Positions 40,632-50,094 of a stretch of DNA of 64,000 nucleotides are shown in pieces (the first letter of the stretch is position 1; every line of letters starts with the position of its first letter). A program made the translations under genes and the position numbers. Origin of the DNA: a candidate division KSB3 bacterium. Lineage in GTDB: Bacteria; Moduliflexota; Moduliflexia; Moduliflexales; Moduliflexaceae. The stretch covers positions 1-64,000 of the forward strand of contig PDSJ01000019.1 in assembly GCA_002748425.1 (NCBI GenBank), in the 5' to 3' direction. The notes below the pieces were generated by a model, which saw nothing but the letters and a program-made list of their open reading frames with translations, did not search any database and was not told the origin of the DNA.

Positions 40632-42740
40632 TTATCTGCCTGCTTCACGGGGAAGCACTGGAGAAAGCTTCGAAAAATCAATTGTCAGAAAATCATCTGC
40701 CAGCGTACTGAGGAAACGTTCGCTGATACGCGCAGCGATCTCACATTCTTCATCATCCGGATATGTCGTCTCAAGCTGAATGCGATGTTTCAGTCCTACA
40801 ATGTTATTGATCAGTGAGTTTGAGCCGGCGATCTCTTTGCCGGTCTCCTCCTCAATACTCTGGAGGGTCATGTGAAATGACGCAATTTTCGGGTTGCAGG
40901 ATTCATATTTTGACGCAACGGCTTTTAACGCGCTTTCGACAGCAGTGTAATACATGCTTACCGCCAGGATATTGTCACCGACCGTATGCTGGGCGCGGAA
41001 CTGCTCACCTCGGTGATAAAAGTATTTTGCGAGAACGAGCAGGCGGATCCATTCATCGGAAATGCTCTGGAATGCCTCCTCCTCAGCATGCTCCGAGACC
41101 TCAGGCTGAAATTCATCCTCAGGTCTCACGTCGTTTCCCGGAAATCCTTCCTCGGATAACTCTTCCAACTGCTGTTCAAAGGGCGTGACTGTGGAAATAT
41201 CTTCTCCGACCTGCATCTCGAAACGAACGCTGTCGGTAATTCTGAAGCCGTCATCCCCGTCACGTTCATCCAGTGCCCCAATGCCGGAGGCCAGATCGAA
41301 ATCGCTTTCACCGAAATTCAGGGAAGCAAGTTCATTGGAAGCGGACAGGTCAAAATTCTCATTGTCGAGCGTGAAGGATGCGAACTCGTCGTGTTCGCCA
41401 AGGCCGTCGCTCTCAGAGGCGTTCTCATCGTCATTGAGGTCATTCAGACTGAATGCCTGCAGTTCATCCTGATCGTCCTGGTCTTCTTCATTGCCAAAGG
41501 CAAGGTCTAATTCACTATCATCAATATCAAGAGTCTGGATGTCGCCTTTTGCAACGTTCTCTCCGTCTTCTGCCAGGGTGAGATCAGCAAACACAGACGC
41601 TTCGGAAACGTCTGCAGTTTCCAGCTCAAAGTTCAGGTCCACGTCGTTGTCTGTGCCGTCTTCATCCTGTGAGAATGAAAACATCTGCGCGTCATTCGAT
41701 ACCTGTTCTTCTTCGTTCAGGGAGAAATCAAGCAGATCACGACCGACTTCTGCGTGATCAGCACTGACTTCGATGTCGTCGTTCATGTCAAATGACAAAG
41801 CCGTCTCATCATCCGGAAATGCTGCTTCGGCATCAGGGACATCGGCCCCGTCAACAAAATCATTCAGGTCGCGCAGAGCCTGTTCTTCAATCTCTTTTAA
41901 ATTGAAAAATTCCGATTCTTGAAAGGTTCCGGTCTGCGCAATATCATCGTCATTAATTTCAAGTTCCTCAATAACGACACCTTCATCATAACCAATTGGC
42001 TTTGATTCAAGTAAGGAGTCAAGTTCATCTTCCGAGAAAGAGAGCTCGCCCCCCCCTGATGTCAGATCAATAAAGTCATCAGGGTCTTCGTCCATCATCC
42101 GTAAAAGTTCATCCTCCTCCTCATCATCGAGACTTTGTCCGCTTTCATCTGGTTTCAGACGCTGTTCCAAATCCTGAAGCGTGAACTTCGAGATCGCCTC
42201 AAGCGTTTCCATGACGCCGACCCCTTTAGTCGCAATGGTAGGAAAGTACGGGAGGTTTCTCGGGTTGAGATCGGCATTTAAATCCTCAATGGAGAGAATG
42301 TTATTCATGTCCCGCTTATTAAATTCATAGACCAGCGGAAGTTCTTCGAGAGAGCGGTTCTGTTCCTGAAGATTGTCCTGAAGGTTTTTGTAGCTTTGGA
42401 TGTTGGCCTCGCGCCGGCCCATCTGGGAGTCGGCGACGAATACGACCGCGTCAGCCCCTTGCAGCACCAATTTGCGGGTTTTGTTATATTTGACCTGACC
42501 TGGGACCGTATAGAGCTGAAACCGAAGCTTAAAGCCGCCGATCTCTCCGAGTTTTAATGGAAGCAGGTCAAAGAAAATCGTCCGATCCTTTTCAGTCGCC
42601 AGTGAAAGAAGCCGCCCTCGCTGAACTGGAGCAATGCGTTCGTGAATATATTGAAGCGAGGTGGTTTTCCCACACACTCCAGGACCATAATACACTATTT
42701 TCGCTGTAATTTCACGGTTTGCATAGTTAAAAAGTGCCAT
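40632..42740 (-). CDS. MglA-like small GTPase fused to acidic low-complexity linker and C-terminal helical (possibly HEPN-like) domain
   Basis: MALFNYANREITAKIVYYGPGVCGKTTSLQYIHERI (P-loop), TVPGQV, FNKRD; residues ~210-560 rich in D/E/S with F-[SD]-L motifs; C-terminal WIRLLVLAKYFYHRGEQFRAQ...AVSMYYTAVESALKAVASKYE. Confidence 0.8.
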   Translation of the reverse strand: MALFNYANREITAKIVYYGPGVCGKTTSLQYIHERIAPVQRGRLLSLATEKDRTIFFDLLPLKLGEIGGFKLRFQLYTVPGQVKYNKTRKLVLQGADAVVFVADSQMGRREANIQSYKNLQDNLQEQNRSLEELPLVYEFNKRDMNNILSIEDLNADLNPRNLPYFPTIATKGVGVMETLEAISKFTLQDLEQRLKPDESGQSLDDEEEDELLRMMDEDPDDFIDLTSGGGELSFSEDELDSLLESKPIGYDEGVVIEELEINDDDIAQTGTFQESEFFNLKEIEEQALRDLNDFVDGADVPDAEAAFPDDETALSFDMNDDIEVSADHAEVGRDLLDFSLNEEEQVSNDAQMFSFSQDEDGTDNDVDLNFELETADVSEASVFADLTLAEDGENVAKGDIQTLDIDDSELDLAFGNEEDQDDQDELQAFSLNDLNDDENASESDGLGEHDEFASFTLDNENFDLSASNELASLNFGESDFDLASGIGALDERDGDDGFRITDSVRFEMQVGEDISTVTPFEQQLEELSEEGFPGNDVRPEDEFQPEVSEHAEEEAFQSISDEWIRLLVLAKYFYHRGEQFRAQHTVGDNILAVSMYYTAVESALKAVASKYESCNPKIASFHMTLQSIEEETGKEIAGSNSLINNIVGLKHRIQLETTYPDDEECEIAARISERFLSTLADDFLTIDFSKLSPVLPREAGR

Positions 42741-42756
42741 AATTATTCCTCAACAT

Positions 42757-44745
42757 TTATTGAGCTTTTCCGCCGCAGTAAATACAGAATGTCTGATCAG
42801 CGGGAGTCCGGCGTCCACATTTTTTACAGGACAGTTCGGTATCGTGTGCTGCTTTCTGAAGTTTTCCACCACAGTAAGTGCAAAATTTTTCTGCGGCAGC
42901 TGTCTGACGCCCACAGAGCTTGCAGACAATCATTGTCTCCTCTTCTTCATCGTCGAATGCAGGCAAATCGCCGAGGGCAAAATCGCCCTCTTCAAGGTCT
43001 TCATCCATCAAAAACTGATTGTCAAGCTCTTCGCCGCCTGTCATAAAAGAATCGTCAGGGGACGGCCCGCGTGCGCTCTCATATTCATGAGCTGAGACCG
43101 TCTCAGCTGTCGGCTCAGAAAGGCTGCCTGCCGTTTCTTCAGCAAGCTCTTCAGTCCAGAAGCCTTCCTGGGCTGCTCCGGGCTCAGGGGCAAGACCGCT
43201 CTGTGCGTCTTCTGGCAGCGCTGCTTCAGAAGATGATTCATCAGCGCTGTCTCTGAGAGGGTTGAGGGATTTCTCAGCATCGAGAGAGGCCTGATAACGA
43301 TTGATAAAGGCGTTAATTTTTTCTGTTTTTTCGCTCCATAAGGCGATTTCCGAATTCTGAGAACGTTGTTTCTGGCTCAGCGTCGCTTCGTCATACTCCC
43401 CGACCAAATTTCGGACCTTAATTTCTTCCAGCTCTTCGTTTAAACGCTCGACCATCTCCACAATCTCTGCGCGTTTGTGGAGCATGTGCTCAAGATCGTC
43501 CTGGACATCAGTTAAAAGAGCGCTAAAGGCTTCTGAGTTGAAAATCACTGTTTTACGTGCGACGTATTCTTTCTGAAGTTTCTCATAGATGCGTTCGCTG
43601 ACCTCCCCACGATGCTCTTCGAGTCCGTTGAGATAGGCTTGAAGGGTTTCAGCTTCACGGATCTTTGCTTCGAATTCTCTAAGCTCTTTGTCGTTCAATC
43701 GTAAGTCTAACCCTAAAAAGTCCCGGACATCCATGCTCTCCTGAGAGGAGGCTTCTGCGGATTCAGCTTCTGCAGATCCCGGCAGTTCATCGTCGTGTGC
43801 ACCAAGCCTCTTTTGGAGAGTTTCCGGAGACAGCTCTTCTGCGACAACGGGTCCGCCAGCGTTTTGAACGGGAACGTCATTGCTCTCTTGTTCCAAATCG
43901 ATTGCGATATCTTCGAGGGAGGCCATCAGCTCTCCATCGTCGTCTTCAATATCAGGAGGAGATGGAATTTGTTCGACCGTCACGCCGTCCGGAGTGGCGT
44001 GGCGTTGCTCGCGGACAGCCACAGGCTGCTCTTGTGTGAGATACTCTTCGTCGCCCAGGTCGATGACTTCGTCATCTCCAACAGTGATAACGGCTTTTCC
44101 CGAGATCTGCTCTGCCCCGCTGACTGGGTCCTGATGGTCGTCAAGGCTGATATCCTGGCCTAAATCAGCAAAATCCTCGCTGATTTCAACTCCTTCTATC
44201 CCTAAATCAAGCTCTGAAAAATCGTCTTCATTATTGGAAAAGCTCCCGAGATCCAGGCCATCGTTTTCATCATCAGGATGATCATCTTTGTCGAAATTGA
44301 ACGTCAAGGTTGGAGCCGAAGACATGTCAAAATCCTCATCAGCGTCAAGATCCAGCTCGCTGTCTGAAAGTTCTTTATCAAGGTCGAGAACAAAAGAATC
44401 CTCTCCTGGAGCCGCTTGAATTTCTTTGACAAGATCGTCTTTCAGCGATCCATCCAGATCGAAGTTCGCTTCGTGGATCAGGTCTTGCTCCAGGTCCTCC
44501 CTCAGACTGTCATCAAAGCTGAAACTGCTTTCCACGTCTGGAGCTTCATCGCCAAAGCTCAGATCGTCATTATCTGAATTCAGATCGATACTCTCATGAA
44601 ACATGCTGGAACGATCCTGGCTGGATCGAGGCCGGGGACGATTCCGCTCTAATCTTTCGAAGGCGTTAAGGATTTCAGATTCCGGATCTTCTTCATTGGA
44701 AAAATGTATATCCTTTCGCTGAGTTTTCTTCTCATCATCTTTCAT
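42757..44745 (-). CDS. Acidic coiled-coil protein with two C-terminal zinc ribbons
   Basis: 662 aa; DLDLD-rich N-terminal half, heptad-like central region, CKLCGRQTAAAEKFCTYCGGK and CKKCGRRTPADQTFCIYCGGK. Confidence 0.75.
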   Translation of the reverse strand: MKDDEKKTQRKDIHFSNEEDPESEILNAFERLERNRPRPRSSQDRSSMFHESIDLNSDNDDLSFGDEAPDVESSFSFDDSLREDLEQDLIHEANFDLDGSLKDDLVKEIQAAPGEDSFVLDLDKELSDSELDLDADEDFDMSSAPTLTFNFDKDDHPDDENDGLDLGSFSNNEDDFSELDLGIEGVEISEDFADLGQDISLDDHQDPVSGAEQISGKAVITVGDDEVIDLGDEEYLTQEQPVAVREQRHATPDGVTVEQIPSPPDIEDDDGELMASLEDIAIDLEQESNDVPVQNAGGPVVAEELSPETLQKRLGAHDDELPGSAEAESAEASSQESMDVRDFLGLDLRLNDKELREFEAKIREAETLQAYLNGLEEHRGEVSERIYEKLQKEYVARKTVIFNSEAFSALLTDVQDDLEHMLHKRAEIVEMVERLNEELEEIKVRNLVGEYDEATLSQKQRSQNSEIALWSEKTEKINAFINRYQASLDAEKSLNPLRDSADESSSEAALPEDAQSGLAPEPGAAQEGFWTEELAEETAGSLSEPTAETVSAHEYESARGPSPDDSFMTGGEELDNQFLMDEDLEEGDFALGDLPAFDDEEEETMIVCKLCGRQTAAAEKFCTYCGGKLQKAAHDTELSCKKCGRRTPADQTFCIYCGGKAQ

Positions 44746-44810
44746 AATTTTTTCACTCCCACTGGATCGACGGATTTAAAGAGGGGGAATTTTTTATATG
44801 TTCTCTAAAA

Positions 44811-44839
44811 TTTATAGCAGTTCTTGTTTTTATTGTCAA
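44811..44839 (-). promoter_or_regulatory. Near-consensus sigma70 promoter for the acidic/GTPase operon
   Basis: Minus strand TTGACA-N17-TATAAA. Confidence 0.7.
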
Positions 44840-44996
44840 GAAAAAATTTCCACGCGCCCTTGTATGAAAAAGAAGCGAAAACAGCGATTCTTAGAGAAGT
44901 CCTTCACTGTTCTTGCTTAACATTCCTGCCTGTGGATGCTCTTTTTCGGCCCCGGGCAATTCGCGATGCTGGGCGCGATAAGAGCGACGGATACTG

Positions 44997-45770
44997 TTAA
45001 AACTGTAGTTCAAGATTATCGCAGGCAAACGCAACGTGTGGCGGAAGAAATCTCTGGGCATCGGCATGCTTTATATCGTGCGTCATGTGGACAAGATAGG
45101 CTCGTTCCGGCTGGACCTCCCGGATTAAATCCAGAGTCTGATCAAGGTGAAAATGCGTTGGGTGCGGCGCATAGCGCAGTGCGTTGACCACCAGAAGCGG
45201 CGTGTAGCGAATGCGTTCCAGCGTGTCTGCAGGCAGAGAACTGGCATCGGTAATATAGCTCAGGCCTTCGATCTGAAAGCCTGAAATGGGCAGTGCTCCG
45301 TGCATCACCGCCAGGGGGTGAACCGTCCATCCTTTCAATGAAAAAGCCTGCCCGGGCTCGCTTTGATGCAAGGCGAGCCGAGGTTTGCCGCCGCCTTCCT
45401 GAGTAGTGTTGAAGATATAATTGAAACGTGTCTGAATCTCCCTCAGTGTCAGGGCATTGCCGTAGATGTCGATTTCTCGTTTCATTAAAAAGTTCAATTG
45501 ACGCAACTCATCGAGACCGCCGATATGATCGTGATGACTATGGGTAATGAGAATACCGTCAAGGTGCTCGATGCGGTGCCGCAAGGCCTGTTGGCGGAAA
45601 TCCGGGCCAACGTCGATCACGATCCGGCTTCCGTCGGCCATACAGAGATACGCGCTGGTACGAAGACGCGCGTCACGCGGATCGTCAGACACGCAGGTCG
45701 GGCAGCGGCAGCCTAAGATCGGGACGCCGCTGGATGTTCCGGTTCCTAAAAAGCAGAGGGTATGCTGCAT
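44997..45770 (-). CDS. MBL-fold metallo-hydrolase (PhnP-like)
   Basis: FLGTGTSSGVPILGCRCPTC; ILITHSHHDHIGGLDELR; YLVHMTHDIKH. Confidence 0.92.
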   Translation of the reverse strand: MQHTLCFLGTGTSSGVPILGCRCPTCVSDDPRDARLRTSAYLCMADGSRIVIDVGPDFRQQALRHRIEHLDGILITHSHHDHIGGLDELRQLNFLMKREIDIYGNALTLREIQTRFNYIFNTTQEGGGKPRLALHQSEPGQAFSLKGWTVHPLAVMHGALPISGFQIEGLSYITDASSLPADTLERIRYTPLLVVNALRYAPHPTHFHLDQTLDLIREVQPERAYLVHMTHDIKHADAQRFLPPHVAFACDNLELQF

Positions 45771-45794
45771 AAGAATCCTTAGAGAGAATTTCGA

Positions 45795-45829
45795 TAAAAA
45801 AAAAGAGCTTGATCAGCGTTTGAAAGCTC
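45795..45829 (-). terminator. Minus-strand hairpin plus T-tract in the MBL gene leader
   Basis: Minus strand gagctt-N13-aagctc followed by about ten T residues, about 25 nt before the MBL start. Confidence 0.6.
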
Positions 45830-45842
45830 AATGCGTTAAGCA

Positions 45843-45873
45843 AGTATAGTTCTTTGATGGTCGAAAAAGTCAA
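45843..45873 (-). promoter_or_regulatory. Candidate promoter of MBL gene
   Basis: Minus strand TTGACT-N19-TATACT. Confidence 0.4.
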
Positions 45874-46258
45874 GGGTTTTGTCTGAACGTCTACGTCCGC
45901 GACAGCAGTCAACGCTACTCAACGAGCTAGATTGCGGCTAGCGCAGACAGACGATTGTATTCAAAAAGCTTTGATAAAGCGATACTCTATCATAACGCGT
46001 AATAAGAAGCTTACTAACGTTGCGAAAAAACTATCTGTTGTTGCTTCTTAAAAGCGATCTATTTAACTGTTTTTTTAATTTTTTAGAAAAAAGCTTTGAC
46101 AAGAATCTCTCTAAGATTATTCCTGATCTAGTCGTAAAGCGTACTGTTACTGTAGAGTGATTTTAAGCTATCTGAACAATGCATTTGTTATGTTGATAGA
46201 GAAAAAAACATTACGATACTAAGTTCTATAACACAAAGTTTATCTGGAGGAAAGAAGA

Positions 46259-46750
46259 ATGCTGAAGAAATATATCAGTGAATTGGAGAATAAGTTGTCG
46301 GTTCTTTTGGATGAGGCTCGGTCCAAGAAAGAGCGTACGAAAAAACTGAAAAGCAAATACTATTTTGACGGCCAAAGCGATGCCTTTGGACAAATATTAC
46401 TGGATTTGAAAAAACTGCAGTACGAGTTTGAATTTCACGCTGATGATGATGCTGAAAGTGTAGAGAAAAACGCAACAACTAAAAGAACGCGAAGGCCGCG
46501 ACGCAGCAAAGAAAACGTCGAATCTCCCGAAGACAAGTATCCTCAGGAAGCGGAGTTACTGAAAGAGGCTAAAGCAGGCGGCCTGATCGTCCAGAAATCT
46601 TCGCACTACTTTTATGAAGCCTTTACGAGCGGCAAGCAGCCCGGGCACGTTCAGGGAAGGATTAACGTCTTGAAAGAACTTGCCAATGAGGAAGTTGCAC
46701 AAAAGATCAGAGAAAAACTTGCCGAGCTTTCTCAGGCTCAAGTAAGCTAA
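46259..46750 (+). CDS. Uncharacterised charged protein
   Basis: 163 aa, RBS ggagg at about 46246; coiled-coil N-terminus, basic middle (KRTRRPRRSKE), helical C-terminus. Confidence 0.75.
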   Translation: MLKKYISELENKLSVLLDEARSKKERTKKLKSKYYFDGQSDAFGQILLDLKKLQYEFEFHADDDAESVEKNATTKRTRRPRRSKENVESPEDKYPQEAELLKEAKAGGLIVQKSSHYFYEAFTSGKQPGHVQGRINVLKELANEEVAQKIREKLAELSQAQVS

Positions 46751-46906
46751 GAGACAGGAACACCTTGCCTGGTGTCGGGTACAAAGACCGTATGGCTATG
46801 ACTATATGACGAGGGCGGAGTGTTTTTACAGACAACACGCTGCTCAAGCTCTGCAGCGAGTCTTTTTTTTATCGATCTCAGCGGCCGAGCAGAGCAGCGT
46901 TCAGGC

Positions 46907-47302
46907 TTAGCGCATGAACCTGAAATCGATGTGTTCAGTTGTGTTCCAGCGGTCGAATTTCTTACGAAGCCAACGCTTGAAAAAGAAGCGCACCCGGGGA
47001 ATGAGCAGCAGCAGCCCGGCGCTGTCAGTAAGAAAGCCCGGAGTCAGTAACATGATCCCGGCCACGAGAATAATCAGAGCATCGATCATTTCTTCGGCAG
47101 GCATACGGCCTTGCTGCAGGTTCTGCTGAATTTTCAGAAACGTATGCCAGCCTTCCAGCCGGGCTAAAAAGGCTCCGACAACCCCGGTCAGCAGGATGAC
47201 CAGCAGCGTATTCCACGCACCGATCGCAGCGCCGAGATAAATCAAAAGATAAATTTCCAGTGCTGGAATGAGGGTAAATGCTAAAAAAAGTTTTACTGCC
47301 AT
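46907..47302 (-). CDS. FxsA family membrane protein
   Basis: LFLAFTLIPALEIYLLIYLGAAIGAWNTLLVILLTGVVGAFLARLEG. Confidence 0.9.
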   Translation of the reverse strand: MAVKLFLAFTLIPALEIYLLIYLGAAIGAWNTLLVILLTGVVGAFLARLEGWHTFLKIQQNLQQGRMPAEEMIDALIILVAGIMLLTPGFLTDSAGLLLLIPRVRFFFKRWLRKKFDRWNTTEHIDFRFMR

Positions 47303-47386
47303 TGCGTCTTGTCCCTGCTATCACGTAGTATCTTGTGACGCGCTTTGTGTGTCAGGCCCCAGCAGATCTGCTCTTCTGTGTACAAG

Positions 47387-50062
47387 CTATCTATAGTCCT
47401 GACGCAGTTGTTCTATCCGGCGCAGCATGTCCTGCACGGGCGCATGAAGCTCTGGCGGGCACTTGTGATAGTTGACGTCCCCGAGCAGCGAAAGCAGCGC
47501 GTAGTATAAAGGCTGATAACGTTCATGCAGCTTCAGACCAGGGGTCTCGAAATAGTCAACAAGCTGCTGCTCGCCGTGTTTTGCACATAATAACATCAAA
47601 TACAACAAAATGTCCTCTTCCAGGTCCTGATAGGCTTCCTGTGAGTACATGAATTCCCCGGCCGTCTGAATCGCATCCTCGATGAGATTATTCCAGAGAA
47701 AGATGCAGGCCGCAGTGTGGGCGGTATAGATATTCTTTTCAAGGCCGATGACATGCCGGCTAAACGCCAGGGCCTGCTCTTTCTGACGCTTCTGCTCGAA
47801 ATATAGCCAGGCCAGACCGTTCATGGCGTTCATCTCACCGCGTTCAGCCGCCATGCGATAATATGTTTCCGCACGATCGACCTTTTTCAGAACCTCATGA
47901 TACAGAAGCGCCAGCTTGACCATCGCTGTCACGTTTCCGTGCTGGATCGCCCTGAGGTATGCGTTCTCTGCTTTCGGATAGTCGTGATCGCGATAATTGT
48001 ACAGATCTGCTAGGGTCAGTGCAGCTTTGGCATGACCGCTTTCAGCGGCCTTCTGATAATAGCGTTCAGCCTCGGCAGCTCTGTTCGAGTCGCGACTGTA
48101 TAACGCCGCGAGCTGAAACAGAGCTTCGGCGGCAGTCTGGGCGAGCAGCTTCACGTAATTTTCCTTAACCCCCGGAAAATCCTGACGCTGATAACAGTCA
48201 GACTCTTCTGCTGTCCCTTTGATGGCTGTTATCAGGTAATTCTTCAAGCCTTTGAGAGAAATTCCTCTGGCCTTGAGCAGGTTTGAGCGGTCCTGGCTTT
48301 CTTTGACTGCCTGGAGATAGTGTTGTTCCGCAGCCTCCGGCTTATGCATGCTGTAATGATAGAGGTTTCCGAGATAGAGCATGGCGTCTGTTCGTCCATG
48401 CTCGATGGCGCGCTGATAACAGGTCTCAGCCTCGTCAACATTTTGAAACTGATGATGATAGATCTGTCCCAGAGAAATCAGCGCATCAGGATGTCCCTGT
48501 TCGGCAGCTATGCTGAAGGCCTTGACAGCCCTGGAATAATCGCCGATCCGGCTGGAGGCGTAGCCGATCCGGAAATTGAGGTGCTGTGTCTTCTGCCTGA
48601 TCTGTGAAAATGCATTCAGCGCGTCTTCATACGCTTCCTGCTGATAGGCCCTTTCGCCTTTGGAAAACAGGTCCCGGTCCGAAGGCGAGAGGGCAGCAGC
48701 CAGGTCAGCAGCATTCTCTTTGAGCAGAGTTCTGGCTGTGTGAATCATGCGGTGCTCGGTGTCCTGGTCTAATTGAGCCGATTGCGTAAACGCTTCAGTC
48801 AGGTAGTACGCTGCTCTGGAATGATAGCGGCCCTGAGATAAGGCCTGGAGATGGCGTCCGGCGTGCTGTTGAAGTTCGCTGGCGCTATACCAGTTTTCAA
48901 GGAAATGAACCAGCCAGACCACCCGTGAGGGCGCATTGCCGGGGCTGAGACGCATTAAGTACCAGATATTGAAAAAACGTTCTTTTAGACGATACAACGG
49001 CGCTGCAGCCTCAGAAGCGATGGCTTCAATGATAAATACATTTTTCAGATCCTCTAAAACCCTGGCAGTCTTGTTCAGGTCGAAACGAGCGCTCTGCGCG
49101 ATCTCTTCGAGCGTCATCGCTTCCCATTGCAAGGCCAGCGTATTGACAACCGTGCGCTGCAACGGCTTCAGATCGTCCATACGGCTTTTATAGAGCGGAG
49201 TGAGCCGATCCAGGACCATGTCCAGATCATCGAGGGTCCTGCCGTCTTCCCGATCGCAAAAGACCTCAAAGAGCAGGACCATGGTTCTGATGACCCCGCC
49301 GGTGAGAATCCGAAGACTTTCGATGCGGCCCGGCTGCTGTGAGACAATGCGCCGGATGCGTTCTTCCTGCTTGCTGGCCCGTCCCAGCTGCAAGAGCAGA
49401 GCCTCGGTCTCCTTTGGGCCTAAGCCTTGCAGATGGATGACTTCGAAGAGCGCCAAGACAGAGGCGGAGATGTCCTCACAGGCCCGCAGAGCCGTGGCTG
49501 TGGCCCCGACAAGAATCAGATAGGGGCTTCTTTGCAGCAGATTACCAAGGCGCTTCTGGTCCTCGGGCGTAAAATTACGCAGCAGTTCCCCAAGATTGTC
49601 CACAAACAGCAGCAGACGTTTTCCCTGGCGCCGCAAGGCATTTCGAAGGAGCTCAAAACAGCGGCGTTCATAGTCGCTGTCCTCGTGAGAGACAGCAGCC
49701 ATTTGCCCGGAAAGCCTGGCAAAGCCCTGATCTTTTCCCGCAAGCTCGCAGGCAATGCTCTCCCAGAGCTGGACAAGCTGCTGGATAGCATAATAGGCTT
49801 CTTCCTTGAGCGCGATCGGCAGCAGAGTGTGCTGACCGGCATTGCGCTCGATTTCATAACAGAGACGCAGCAAGATCGTGGTCTTGCCCATTCCCCGCTG
49901 CCCTTCGATCAGATAGTGCTGAAGCGGAGCCTTGTCCGGCGACTGCTGCAGGCGCTGGGAGAGCTCCTCGAACAGGTTTTGCCGCACGGCAAAGTGTTCG
50001 ATTAATTCTTCCTTGCTCTGCTCGTGGGGATTATATATGCTCGTGCTTAAACGTGTCTGCAT
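47387..50062 (-). CDS. P-loop ATPase with Sel1/TPR repeats (STAND-like)
   Basis: 891 aa; YLIEGQRGMGKTTILLRLCYEI (Walker A), KRLLLFVDNLGELL (Walker B), winged-helix-like region, multiple ALISLGQIYHHQFQNVDEAETCYQRAIEHG-type Sel1 repeats. Confidence 0.85.
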   Translation of the reverse strand: MQTRLSTSIYNPHEQSKEELIEHFAVRQNLFEELSQRLQQSPDKAPLQHYLIEGQRGMGKTTILLRLCYEIERNAGQHTLLPIALKEEAYYAIQQLVQLWESIACELAGKDQGFARLSGQMAAVSHEDSDYERRCFELLRNALRRQGKRLLLFVDNLGELLRNFTPEDQKRLGNLLQRSPYLILVGATATALRACEDISASVLALFEVIHLQGLGPKETEALLLQLGRASKQEERIRRIVSQQPGRIESLRILTGGVIRTMVLLFEVFCDREDGRTLDDLDMVLDRLTPLYKSRMDDLKPLQRTVVNTLALQWEAMTLEEIAQSARFDLNKTARVLEDLKNVFIIEAIASEAAAPLYRLKERFFNIWYLMRLSPGNAPSRVVWLVHFLENWYSASELQQHAGRHLQALSQGRYHSRAAYYLTEAFTQSAQLDQDTEHRMIHTARTLLKENAADLAAALSPSDRDLFSKGERAYQQEAYEDALNAFSQIRQKTQHLNFRIGYASSRIGDYSRAVKAFSIAAEQGHPDALISLGQIYHHQFQNVDEAETCYQRAIEHGRTDAMLYLGNLYHYSMHKPEAAEQHYLQAVKESQDRSNLLKARGISLKGLKNYLITAIKGTAEESDCYQRQDFPGVKENYVKLLAQTAAEALFQLAALYSRDSNRAAEAERYYQKAAESGHAKAALTLADLYNYRDHDYPKAENAYLRAIQHGNVTAMVKLALLYHEVLKKVDRAETYYRMAAERGEMNAMNGLAWLYFEQKRQKEQALAFSRHVIGLEKNIYTAHTAACIFLWNNLIEDAIQTAGEFMYSQEAYQDLEEDILLYLMLLCAKHGEQQLVDYFETPGLKLHERYQPLYYALLSLLGDVNYHKCPPELHAPVQDMLRRIEQLRQDYR

Positions 50063-50094
50063 AATGCTTGCGTTCCTGAGTCTCCTGTGAAATA

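Noticed and set aside
41185-41757. Plus-strand Ser-rich ORFs opposite the GTPase linker
   Set aside because: Serine-rich antisense reading of the acidic D/E/S codons; no independent support
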